A DNA stretch of 15,418 bases from Candidatus Poseidoniaceae archaeon. GTDB lineage: Archaea > Thermoplasmatota > Poseidoniia > Poseidoniales > Poseidoniaceae. Location of the stretch: assembly GCA_013329865.1 (NCBI GenBank), contig DUJJ01000086.1:1423-16840 (forward strand), written 5' to 3'. The notes under the pieces are model-generated. The model was not told where the DNA came from. It did no database searches and was given only the letters and a program-made list of their open reading frames with translations. The translations under genes and the position numbers were made by a program. How positions within the stretch are numbered: position 1 is the first letter of the stretch; the number at the start of each line of letters is the position of its first letter. Positions 1-7,425 of this stretch are shown one piece after another.

Positions 1-2625
1 ATGCTTTTGAACCCTCGACCCCAAGTGGGCACGATGCCCACCATAATTCACCCATTCCTAAATTCTGGGGTGGAGGCGAGAGCATATCAAATAAGGGCAG
101 CAAAAAGTGGCCTCTCATCATCGACTCTGATGGTTATGCCGACTGGTTTTGGTAAAACTGCAGTGGAATGGTTGGTAATGGCAGAGTTTCTAAAATTCGA
201 GCATGAAAAGATTGTGCTAATCGCACCAACTACCGGGCTGGTTGCTCAACAGCAACGGATGGCGAGAGAAATGATTAACCTAGAACCAGAGTATATTCTG
301 CGCTACACGGGAGAGACACCGCCGTCAAAACGAAGGGAAATATGGGATGTTGGTCGAATACTTATGGCCACTCCACAAGTTATTCGCAATGATGCTGCTA
401 GTGGAAAAATATCACTCAAGGATGTATCATTAATAATTTTTGACGAAGCACATCATGCGACAGGTAATCATGCTTACGCTCAGGTTGGAGATCTTTACCT
501 TAATCAAAATCAAAAAGGGTATACCCTGGCGGCAACGGCTAGTCCAGGGGCAACCAAATCGGCAATTTTAGAAGTGGCGAAACGACTTGGCATTGATAGA
601 TTTGATGTATCAATCAAAGACGAAGCCTTGCTAAAACCATACGCTGTTACCCTGCACAATGATGTAATTAATCTAGAACTACCGAATACTCTCAAATCGC
701 TAATTTACCCGCTGGAAGAACACCAGACCAGAGAAGTCGAAAGCATCCAGCGGATGGGTTTCATGGGACCGGTAAAAAATATCACCTCGAAAATCATAAC
801 AGACGCTCAGATGGCAGCTAGCCGGGCAATTAGCAGAAGAGACGCTAGGGGGTATAACGCAGCAAAAAAAATCGCAGACATTCGCAGAATGCACATGTTG
901 CTAGACTTACTAAAGACACAGGGGTTGAAAGCCGCATTAGCGTTTTTAGAGAAAGCTGAGGATGAAGGGCGCAGCGGTGAGAGAGTTACCAATAGATTCC
1001 TTGCAATACCCGTTATACATAACTTTAGAATTAGCGCCAGAGATCTTGATGAGTTACATCCAAAATCACAAACGGTTATTGACATGGTAACGGAAAAAGT
1101 CTCAAACAACCCATCTTCTAGAATCTTAATATTCACCGAGTATCGATATACTGTAAACAATTTAATTGAATCCTTATCGGGTGTTGACGGCGTCAAAGTC
1201 TCTAAATTCATCGGACAATCAACCAGTGGTAAACAGAAGGGTATGACTCAAAAACAGCAACTGGCAAGATTAGAGGAGTTTCGAAACGGGGAAATCAATG
1301 TGCTAGTTGCAACCTCAGTAGGCGAGGAAGGTTTAGACGTACCAGCAGCGGACTTGGTGCTAATGTATGAACCAGTGCCTAGTGCAATTAGGTCGATACA
1401 ACGCAGAGGTAGGACTGCACGGCAGCGTTCTGGCACTGTAAAGACGCTGATAGCGAATAACACTAGAGATGAGTATGTTAGTCGTGCTGCCCGGGTCAGA
1501 GAACGTAAAATGTATTCTAACCTATCAGATATTGAACGACAACAGCGATTGAATTTCCGAACCAACATGCGATCCAACAGTCTCGACGCTTTCAGCGTGC
1601 GGTTAGAGAATGAGGACATATCTGCGGAGGATTTTCTTGAAGCAGAAATATCTCGCCTTGAAAAATTATATCCAAAAAAACCGCTAACATCCGAGACGAC
1701 TGCTAGTAAAAGTCAGAAGACAACTACCCTGTCAGCAGTGGTCGACCCGAAAGACAAACGCCCCAGCAACCAAACCGGGTTAGACGATTTCTTTAACGAG
1801 CAAGGAGGACACTCAGTCAAAGAAAAGCAAGCGGCGATAGCAAACGTCGTGAACGGTATCGTTGATGACCTCCACGATGAAATCAATACTTCAGTAGTCA
1901 TAGATCATCGAGAAGCATCATCCACCTTGTCCGCATACATTAGCAGTCTCGGCGTAAACGTAGAATATCAGAACCTAGAAACTGGTGATATCTTGATTCA
2001 CAATGACATCATTATTGAGAGAAAGACTGCGAGGGATTTGTTGACATCAATTATTGATCAACGTCTGTTTAAGCAATGTTTGCGCATGAGAGACTCTAAC
2101 CAACAACCGCTTTTACTGATTGAGTTAGGTGAAATTGGTAACTCAGTCCATCCTAACGCAGTCATGGGGGCTCTAGCCCATATCACCCTAGACCTGGGTG
2201 TGCCGATAATTACAACAAAAGACTCAATGGAATCTGCTTATCTAATCTATTTAATTGCCCGAAAAATGAGTAAGTTCACACAAGCTATTAGAGATCATAT
2301 CGAATATCAACCGGTTGATGATGATACGATTAAACATCTTTGTGATGTTGCTTCTATAGAAATATCTGAAATGGTCAATCAGAGTAAAAACAAGGTAGAT
2401 TTTGTCAGCAGATGGTCTGCAACAGGGCGAAGTAAACAAATTGAATTATTGGTGAATATTACCGATATAGATTTTACCGTTTGTGAACGTTTATTGAACA
2501 AATATGATTCAATTGCTGGTGTCTTCAAAAATGACCTCAGTGTATTGCAGCATGATGTTGATGCCGCTGACTTGGAAAGGTTAAGCAAGTTCTTCTCGCC
2601 TAACCACCAATCAAAACTGCTCTAG
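1..2625 (+). CDS. hef: Hef-type DEAH helicase / ERCC4 nuclease (FANCM-XPF family)
   Basis: This is a structure-specific helicase-endonuclease expected to process stalled replication forks and branched DNA. The helicase half shows Walker A PTGFGKT (residues 47-53), DEAH (148-151), motif III TATASPG, motif IV ILIFTEYR (375-382), motif V SVGEEGLD and motif VI QRRGRTARQR (467-476). A helical insert lies between the RecA lobes at about 230-330, as in Hef/FANCM. After a low-complexity linker (about 560-630), the ERCC4 nuclease has DHRE (635-638), GD (662-663) and ERKTARD (673-679), so its acidic catalytic residues are intact. The C-terminal helix-hairpin-helix region (about 800-868) is recognisable only in outline. 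The linker carries QTGLDDFF (591-598), a textbook PCNA-interacting (PIP) box. At 874 residues it is slightly longer than typical Hef (about 750). The frame begins with ATG at base 1; Met12 (base 34) is an alternative start, and nothing upstream is visible. It is convergent with the next gene. Confidence 0.93.
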   Translation: MLLNPRPQVGTMPTIIHPFLNSGVEARAYQIRAAKSGLSSSTLMVMPTGFGKTAVEWLVMAEFLKFEHEKIVLIAPTTGLVAQQQRMAREMINLEPEYILRYTGETPPSKRREIWDVGRILMATPQVIRNDAASGKISLKDVSLIIFDEAHHATGNHAYAQVGDLYLNQNQKGYTLAATASPGATKSAILEVAKRLGIDRFDVSIKDEALLKPYAVTLHNDVINLELPNTLKSLIYPLEEHQTREVESIQRMGFMGPVKNITSKIITDAQMAASRAISRRDARGYNAAKKIADIRRMHMLLDLLKTQGLKAALAFLEKAEDEGRSGERVTNRFLAIPVIHNFRISARDLDELHPKSQTVIDMVTEKVSNNPSSRILIFTEYRYTVNNLIESLSGVDGVKVSKFIGQSTSGKQKGMTQKQQLARLEEFRNGEINVLVATSVGEEGLDVPAADLVLMYEPVPSAIRSIQRRGRTARQRSGTVKTLIANNTRDEYVSRAARVRERKMYSNLSDIERQQRLNFRTNMRSNSLDAFSVRLENEDISAEDFLEAEISRLEKLYPKKPLTSETTASKSQKTTTLSAVVDPKDKRPSNQTGLDDFFNEQGGHSVKEKQAAIANVVNGIVDDLHDEINTSVVIDHREASSTLSAYISSLGVNVEYQNLETGDILIHNDIIIERKTARDLLTSIIDQRLFKQCLRMRDSNQQPLLLIELGEIGNSVHPNAVMGALAHITLDLGVPIITTKDSMESAYLIYLIARKMSKFTQAIRDHIEYQPVDDDTIKHLCDVASIEISEMVNQSKNKVDFVSRWSATGRSKQIELLVNITDIDFTVCERLLNKYDSIAGVFKNDLSVLQHDVDAADLERLSKFFSPNHQSKLL

Positions 2626-3457
2626 TTCTGAGTTGAGCAAGTCTATCTGGGAAGTGACCAAAGGCGAAGGCTATCAATTCTGCCAGGTGGACAACTGGGA
2701 TGCTGGTGTTTTTACCAGTTTTCCTACCAGCTTTTGTTTGATAAGAATCTAGATTAGCATGCGATACAGTGCAAGCACTGACCATAAGATCAGCACCATT
2801 TGATTTAGCATCAGATATTACTGATGAAATAAGGGCCATGACTGGTTTTTCAAGGGTCAATAAAGATGGTGCACCGACACTTTGACACTTTAGGTCATAG
2901 CTTATTGGTGTGCCACCAAGAGCGATTATCAATTGTTCTAGATATGTTGGCATGAATGGATCGTCATTACCGCAGAACCCCTCTCTCTGCATGTTTGGGC
3001 CATAGTATGGAGCAATTTTGAGCTGTATTGGATTTACCACTGCATCATTGACCTTATCCAGACCAATCTCTTCTACTAAATAGTGAAGTAAGTGCCAGGA
3101 GTCTGATTCACCACGGTATTCGACCCCTGTCGAGCGGGCAATCAGATTGTTAAGTTGTGCGGCATAAACGGGATCGTTGCGGAAATCTTGCATAGTGTCT
3201 TTCATTATGCTGTGACTGGTAGCACACGTGGTCATTATGTCAAGACCTTTTTCTTCAGCAAGAGCAAGATTTCTGGCAACTAAAGCATGCTGTAGTTTAC
3301 TCGATGCTTGTTTGATTATGTTGCCACCATCACTTGTTGCCTCTGGTAGTTCAACAAGATCAATGCCCAAAGTCTTGCACAGTGGTTGAATACAATCCTC
3401 AACCTCCATTGACGCGGCTCTTGCAACATTACCAGGGTAGTAGGCAATTTTGGGCAT
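2600..3457 (-). CDS. HdrB-like (CCG-domain) protein with degenerate cysteine motifs
   Basis: A 285-residue protein of the HdrB / TfrB C-terminal / SdhE family, which normally binds noncubane [4Fe-4S] clusters through two CCG motifs and acts on heterodisulfide or passes electrons to quinone. Family landmarks are clear: YYPG near the N-terminus (6-9), ARNLALAEEKGLD (61-73), then the second repeat with YYGP (151-154), DDP (165-167), VGAPS (194-198), and DAKSNGADL before CTVSHANLD (229-237). The cysteines are mostly gone. YYPGC is YYPGN, CCG is SDG, CxxC is CATS, and in the second half YYGC is YYGP, CCG is SVG and CxxC is CTVS. Only Cys78 and Cys229 occupy ligand positions. I chose the ATG at 3457 over an in-frame GTG at 3466, because the GTG lies inside the ribosome binding site. 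The gene starts 9 nt after the flavodoxin-SdhB fusion stops, so the two are probably co-translated. It is probably a non-cluster-binding structural or altered-chemistry subunit. Confidence 0.85.
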   Translation of the reverse strand: MPKIAYYPGNVARAASMEVEDCIQPLCKTLGIDLVELPEATSDGGNIIKQASSKLQHALVARNLALAEEKGLDIMTTCATSHSIMKDTMQDFRNDPVYAAQLNNLIARSTGVEYRGESDSWHLLHYLVEEIGLDKVNDAVVNPIQLKIAPYYGPNMQREGFCGNDDPFMPTYLEQLIIALGGTPISYDLKCQSVGAPSLLTLEKPVMALISSVISDAKSNGADLMVSACTVSHANLDSYQTKAGRKTGKNTSIPVVHLAELIAFAFGHFPDRLAQLRTRAVLIGG

Positions 3458-3461
3458 GTAA

Positions 3462-3468
3462 ATCACTT
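3462..3468 (-). promoter_or_regulatory. Ribosome binding site of the HdrB-like gene, overlapping the upstream stop
   Basis: On the minus strand AAGTGAT lies 4 nt before the ATG at 3457. It matches six of seven bases of the archaeal AGGTGAT Shine-Dalgarno sequence. It overlaps the TAA stop of the upstream fusion gene (3467-3469), and the in-frame GTG at 3466 is part of it. This favours ATG 3457 as start and suggests translational coupling of the two genes. Confidence 0.6.
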
Positions 3469-5632
3469 AGAATCTTTGGTCTATTTCATTAAACAGCCCT
3501 ACAACTTGATGGTGATTCTTAACTTTTGAATTGAACATGTTCGGTATTTTGCCAATACCCGCTGGTGGTAGAATAAGTGCTTGCAGACTTCTGATAGGCG
3601 GACCACCAGTTCTGGTGAACCCTAATACCATTCTAGCGGAGACTCCATCGAAGATATTGCTAATCAAGCCTACTGGGCCCAAAACTTGACGGTATAGGGT
3701 GGTCTCATTCAGTTTACCTGTCCACTTCACACTACGACCATACCACTTGACTAGTCTGCCGTGAGGACCGCGATAATTAGTTTGATTCAGAATGTATGCC
3801 CTAACATCATTTAGCCCATTTGAAGCGGTTTTACCCTCCGGGCCATATCTTGAGATAGACGCTAAATCTGCTTCTCCCCAGACTCCTGTTGGATGGTTAA
3901 GTGAAGCAATTAATGAATTCTTATACTTCTCACTAGACCTCGGATCATTGACCCTATTCCAGCGTTGGAGATGGATACCGGGACCCTCATACTTCGAATC
4001 ATATGCAACCGTATCAGACATTGAATGAACCAATTGATAGGACATTACATCACTGGCTGTATGTAGTTTAACTGCATCCTCTGATTCCATGACACCTACT
4101 GCCATTCCGTTGATTAGATATTCTCCTTCACGTGGGCTAGAACTCATCCACGGCTTAGCCTTCATTCGGTTTTCCTCAAATTTAGAGTAATCGACCATCA
4201 AATCTCTGATTACTGGATAGCCAGACAGCGGTTCAATCTTAATTCTGCCATCTGCACTAACAACATCAGATATGCTGGTTGAGTCAGCTAATACCAACCG
4301 CCCGTTGACTCTGACGCCTGAGGTCGGCGAACCGGTTCCGTCGCCAGCCCTGAATGTCAAGCTGCCATCGACGTTGTTTTTGACTGCAGTGAGCATGTCT
4401 TGTATTGATGCATTTGCTGGTATTGCACAGACTACAGTATCCCATCCTGATTCAGCCGCAGTAGGGCAGTAACGGAATATTTCCAATGTGACTGTTAACT
4501 CTGCTTTGTTAATCACACCCGGAGCATAATCGCCAGAAACAACGTCATCGTCGCTACTGTTTCCGTATGCTTTCATTTGTTCTAGCAGTTCTATTTGTAG
4601 TGTTCCCGAAGAATCAACGCAGGCTATTTTCGGGAGTGCTTCTGCAACCCACAGTGACCACGGTGGTTCGAAATCGACATCACAGAGTTGAATATCATGT
4701 ACCTTACTTGCACCGAGGCTCTGATACTTTTCGTCCCAATCGACACCGGCTTTGCAGAACTCATCATAAGCGGTATCACCGATGGCGCATACGCTAAAAT
4801 GAACACCAGATAGAGATGGTCCCTGAGAGTTTACCGTCTGCCATAGCGACTCTGCGTTATCCGGCATTTCTCCCTCACCCCAAGTGGAGGTGATGATTAG
4901 GGTTCGCTTGTGAGTGGCCAGGGTAGACGTATCAAAACCGTCCATGTCATACACCTTGGGGACTAAACCGTAATCTGCGGCGAGTTTTGCTGTTTTCTCA
5001 GCCAGTCCTGCTGCATTGCCAGTTTGCGAGCCGAACAATATTGCTAGCGATCTATCACCCGACATCAGTGCGGCCAGCTCTTCACTTGCCTCGCCGGATG
5101 TTGCAACGGCACTGGCTTGGGTAGTGGTTGTTTCAGCAACAACTTCTGATTCATCAACCATGATGGTTCCGGTGTCTAGGTCTGACATCGCTTGAAGTGC
5201 TGAGTTCGCCCAAGATTGCCATGCAGGCTCGTAGTCAACGTCACACAACTGAATGTCGTGAACTCTCGTTGCACCAAGTTGGTTGAACTTTGCGTCCCAG
5301 TCAAGCCCAGCCTTGCAGAATTCATCATATGATGTATCACCGATGGCACAAATGGAGAAGTTGACTGAGCCGAGACTTGGATTTTGTTCACATGTTGAAA
5401 CCCAAATCGATTCAGCATTATCTGGCATTTCACCCTCGCCCCAAGTCGAGGTGATGATAAAAACACGCTTGGTGTCAGCGAAATTTTCAGGCTTTACGTC
5501 GCCTATGTCGACGACTTTCGCTTGTAGATTGAACTTCTTTGCTAATTTTGCGGTTTTGCCGGCGAGCTCTTCAGCGTTACCGGTTTGAGAACCGAAATAT
5601 ATTGTTAGTTGCCTGTCAGGAACCTCTGGCAT
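3467..5632 (-). CDS. Tandem flavodoxin-flavodoxin-SdhB-like fusion lacking Fe-S ligands
   Basis: A 721-residue soluble fusion. Residues 8-149 and 194-336 are two flavodoxin domains of the CysJ/cytochrome P450 reductase FMN type. Each has the FMN phosphate loop GSQTGNA, the STWGEGEMPDNAES loop and the IGDT(S/A)YDEFCKAG loop intact. They are joined by a Thr/Ala/Glu-rich linker (150-193). Residues 375-614 match SdhB/FrdB/TfrB, most clearly in IKIEPLSGYPVIRDLMVDYS (465-484), followed by KPWM, EGEYL and a YEGP segment where SdhB has YLGP. All cluster cysteines are missing: the [2Fe-2S] loop reads FRAGDGTGSPTSGVRVNGRL (427-446), and there is no cysteine from residue 403 to the end. A further 107 residues (615-721) are basic and unassigned. 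There is no NAD(P)H-binding domain. The start at 5632 is fixed by a GGGTGA ribosome binding site; an in-frame GTG at 5734 would overlap the thermosome stop and add unrelated sequence. The likely role is electron transfer by FMN on a cluster-free SdhB scaffold. That is inference. Confidence 0.88.
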   Translation of the reverse strand: MPEVPDRQLTIYFGSQTGNAEELAGKTAKLAKKFNLQAKVVDIGDVKPENFADTKRVFIITSTWGEGEMPDNAESIWVSTCEQNPSLGSVNFSICAIGDTSYDEFCKAGLDWDAKFNQLGATRVHDIQLCDVDYEPAWQSWANSALQAMSDLDTGTIMVDESEVVAETTTTQASAVATSGEASEELAALMSGDRSLAILFGSQTGNAAGLAEKTAKLAADYGLVPKVYDMDGFDTSTLATHKRTLIITSTWGEGEMPDNAESLWQTVNSQGPSLSGVHFSVCAIGDTAYDEFCKAGVDWDEKYQSLGASKVHDIQLCDVDFEPPWSLWVAEALPKIACVDSSGTLQIELLEQMKAYGNSSDDDVVSGDYAPGVINKAELTVTLEIFRYCPTAAESGWDTVVCAIPANASIQDMLTAVKNNVDGSLTFRAGDGTGSPTSGVRVNGRLVLADSTSISDVVSADGRIKIEPLSGYPVIRDLMVDYSKFEENRMKAKPWMSSSPREGEYLINGMAVGVMESEDAVKLHTASDVMSYQLVHSMSDTVAYDSKYEGPGIHLQRWNRVNDPRSSEKYKNSLIASLNHPTGVWGEADLASISRYGPEGKTASNGLNDVRAYILNQTNYRGPHGRLVKWYGRSVKWTGKLNETTLYRQVLGPVGLISNIFDGVSARMVLGFTRTGGPPIRSLQALILPPAGIGKIPNMFNSKVKNHHQVVGLFNEIDQRF
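4625..5611 (-). repeat. Internal duplication: two flavodoxin domains in one gene
   Basis: The segments 5186-5611 and 4625-5053 encode the first and second flavodoxin domains. By eye they share roughly 60 percent of residues over about 143 positions, with all three FMN-contact loops nearly identical. Nucleotide similarity is also evident over the TWGEGEMPDN stretch (around 4870-4900 and 5430-5460). This indicates an intragenic tandem duplication, with both copies under selection to keep FMN binding. Confidence 0.9.
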
Positions 5633-5637
5633 ACTGC

Positions 5638-5643
5638 TCACCC
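5638..5643 (-). promoter_or_regulatory. Ribosome binding site fixing the fusion gene start
   Basis: GGGTGA lies 5 nt upstream of the ATG at 5632 on the minus strand and is complementary to the archaeal 16S rRNA 3' end (GGAGGTGAT). It decides the start in favour of Met at 5632 over the GTG at 5734. Confidence 0.75.
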
Positions 5644-5681
5644 AATATTTCCAAACCGCCGTAGTCTTTGAAGGTTGCTTG

Positions 5682-5698
5682 CTCTCCCGTAGGGAGAG
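5682..5698 (-). terminator. Hairpin between thermosome and flavodoxin fusion genes
   Basis: A perfect inverted repeat CTCTCCC-3 nt-GGGAGAG lies 32 nt past the thermosome stop codon. On the minus strand no U-run follows it, so it is not a standard terminator in that direction; on the plus strand it is followed by TTTTATT, but no plus-strand gene ends there. It may be an mRNA 3'-end or processing element separating the highly expressed chaperonin from the downstream pair, or it may be chance. Confidence 0.35.
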
Positions 5699-5730
5699 AG
5701 TTTTATTGTGAACAAAAATTGTGCCAAAAA

Positions 5731-7353
5731 TCACATCTGGAAATCGCCCATATCACCCATTTCGTCGCCCATAGCGACGCCCTTGGATGAAATGACATCA
5801 TCTATCCTCAGAATCATGACTGCGGTTTCTGTAGCAGATTGTATTGCCTGCTCCACAACTCGAATTGGTTCCAAAACATTTGCTGCTCGCATATCGACCA
5901 CGCCACCTTCGTAGACATTGATTCCCGCATTTGATTGGCCATCTGCGTGCGCTTTTCTAAGTTCGATGAGTGTGGTCACAGGATCAAGTCCGGCATTTTC
6001 TGCGAGAGTCCTGGGTATTATCTCAAGCGCTGACGCGAAGGCTTCGATTGCCATTTGTTCTCTGCCGCCAACAGTCTCCGCAAACGTTCGCAAATCTCTG
6101 GATAGCGCAGCTAACACACTTCCACCGCCAGTCAATACTGCGCCGTCTTCCCAAGCAACAGAAACAACCCCCACTGCATCGTCAAACGCTCGCCTAATCT
6201 CATCGACAACATGTTCAGTTCCGCCTCGAAGCAATACTGAGACAGATTTTGCTTCGGGGCAACCCGTAATAAAAGTCATTTCAGACTCACCTATTTTCTT
6301 CTCTTCAACCTTCTCTGCGTGACCCAAGTCATCAGCGGTAAGGTCGTCTAGATTTGTCACAATTTTACCGCTGGTCGCTTTCGATAGCGCTTCCATATCC
6401 GATTTCTTCGCTCTCCTGATGGCAAAAATACCAGCCTTAGCCATGTAGTGTTGAGCAAGCTCATCAATACCTTTCTGGCAGATCAACACGTTCGCACCCG
6501 ACTTGTGAATTTTATCAACCAAGCCTCTGATGTAATTTTCTTCCTCCTCTAGGAATTTTGAGAGCTGGTTTGGGTCGGTAATCTGTATTTTTGCGTCAAC
6601 TTCGGTCTTTTTGACCTCTATAGCAGAATTGACTAGAGCAATCTTTGCCCCTTTGATAGATCTTGGCATACCTGCATGAACTCTCTCTTTGTCGAGAATG
6701 ATTCCATCAATTAGTGTTGAATCTTTGATTGAGCCCCCCTGACGCTTTTCTACTTTTATATCTGAAAGATCGACGATTCTCTGATCTGACTCAATGATAC
6801 CAACTGCATTAACCGATCTGACGCAAATATCAGCCATAAACGACTTGACTGCTCCCGCAGACTTACCTGTAAGGGCTGTTTTAGCCACTTCCATAAGCAC
6901 TGAATCGTCATTTTGAGTCGCGATACCGTGACTATCCAATAACTCGACTGCTTTTTCTGCTGCAAGTCTGAATCCCTCACAAATAACTGTTGGGTGAACA
7001 TTCTGTTCGATTAAGTCCTCGCTTCTCTTCAATAGTTCGCCGGAAAGAACCACGGCTGTCGTGGTGCCATCAAAGCAGTGTTGTTCTTGGGTTTTTGCCA
7101 CCTCGATTATCATCTTCGCAGCAGGATGTTCAATGTCCATTTCTTTTAGGATGGTTGCCCCATCATTGGTTATTACGACATCACCCATAGAGTCAACCAA
7201 CATTTTGTCCATACCCTTTGGACCAAGGGTCGATCTTACTGCGTCGGCGACGGCTTTTGCTGCCGCAATATTGTTTGATTGTGCGGTCCTGCCGCGTGTT
7301 CTTTGAGTGCCATCTTTCAATATGAAAATCGGTGCTTGTCCATTACCATACAT
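5731..7353 (-). CDS. thsA: Thermosome (group II chaperonin) subunit
   Basis: This is an ATP-dependent cytosolic folding chamber of the TCP-1/CCT family. Its 540 residues are the usual length. Visible landmarks are LGPKGMDKM (43-51), NDGATIL (63-69), DGTTTAVVL (95-103), the apical and helical-protrusion region (about 215-370), the catalytic Asp of the DDAVGVV segment (392), the GGG nucleotide loop (409-411), NAGLDP (453-458), and a C-terminus rich in Gly, Met and Asp ([13 protein letters not shown]) that would project into the cavity. One oddity is that the normally near-invariant Gly of the GDGTT loop is Phe94 (sequence HCFDGTTT). The metal-binding Asp95 is kept. The ATG at 7353 follows a weak GAGG motif, and a TATA-like element lies upstream at 7416-7425. 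The gene could be any thermosome paralogue; the subunit letter is not resolvable here. Confidence 0.95.
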   Translation of the reverse strand: MYGNGQAPIFILKDGTQRTRGRTAQSNNIAAAKAVADAVRSTLGPKGMDKMLVDSMGDVVITNDGATILKEMDIEHPAAKMIIEVAKTQEQHCFDGTTTAVVLSGELLKRSEDLIEQNVHPTVICEGFRLAAEKAVELLDSHGIATQNDDSVLMEVAKTALTGKSAGAVKSFMADICVRSVNAVGIIESDQRIVDLSDIKVEKRQGGSIKDSTLIDGIILDKERVHAGMPRSIKGAKIALVNSAIEVKKTEVDAKIQITDPNQLSKFLEEEENYIRGLVDKIHKSGANVLICQKGIDELAQHYMAKAGIFAIRRAKKSDMEALSKATSGKIVTNLDDLTADDLGHAEKVEEKKIGESEMTFITGCPEAKSVSVLLRGGTEHVVDEIRRAFDDAVGVVSVAWEDGAVLTGGGSVLAALSRDLRTFAETVGGREQMAIEAFASALEIIPRTLAENAGLDPVTTLIELRKAHADGQSNAGINVYEGGVVDMRAANVLEPIRVVEQAIQSATETAVMILRIDDVISSKGVAMGDEMGDMGDFQM

Positions 7354-7415
7354 GTCTTCGCCTCATATCCTGCGAGAGCAATCAAGTTTTGAACCCTACG
7401 ATTGACTTTGTCGTT

Positions 7416-7425
7416 GATAAATTTC
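7416..7425 (-). promoter_or_regulatory. Candidate BRE/TATA promoter of the thermosome gene
   Basis: The minus strand reads GAAATTTATC: a purine-rich BRE-like GAAA followed by a TATA-like TTTATC, about 66 nt before the thermosome ATG. Transcription starting about 25 nt downstream would give a leader near 38 nt. It overlaps the stop codon of the upstream gene (7424-7426), so the thermosome probably has its own promoter. Short AT-rich matches are common, so support is moderate. Confidence 0.4.

Noticed and set aside
807..1211. Minus-strand 134-codon frame within hef
   Set aside because: It is antisense to helicase motifs of a clearly real gene and has no independent coding features.
2600..5632. 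Frameshifts or sequencing errors as the cause of cysteine loss in the SdhB/HdrB-like genes
   Set aside because: Both frames are full length, and non-cysteine family motifs flank every lost ligand in the same frame, so the substitutions are real residue changes and not frame slips.
5633..5734. N-terminal extension of the flavodoxin fusion from a GTG at 5734
   Set aside because: The extra 34 residues overlap the thermosome stop and a hairpin, resemble no domain, and a strong GGGTGA site precedes the ATG at 5632.
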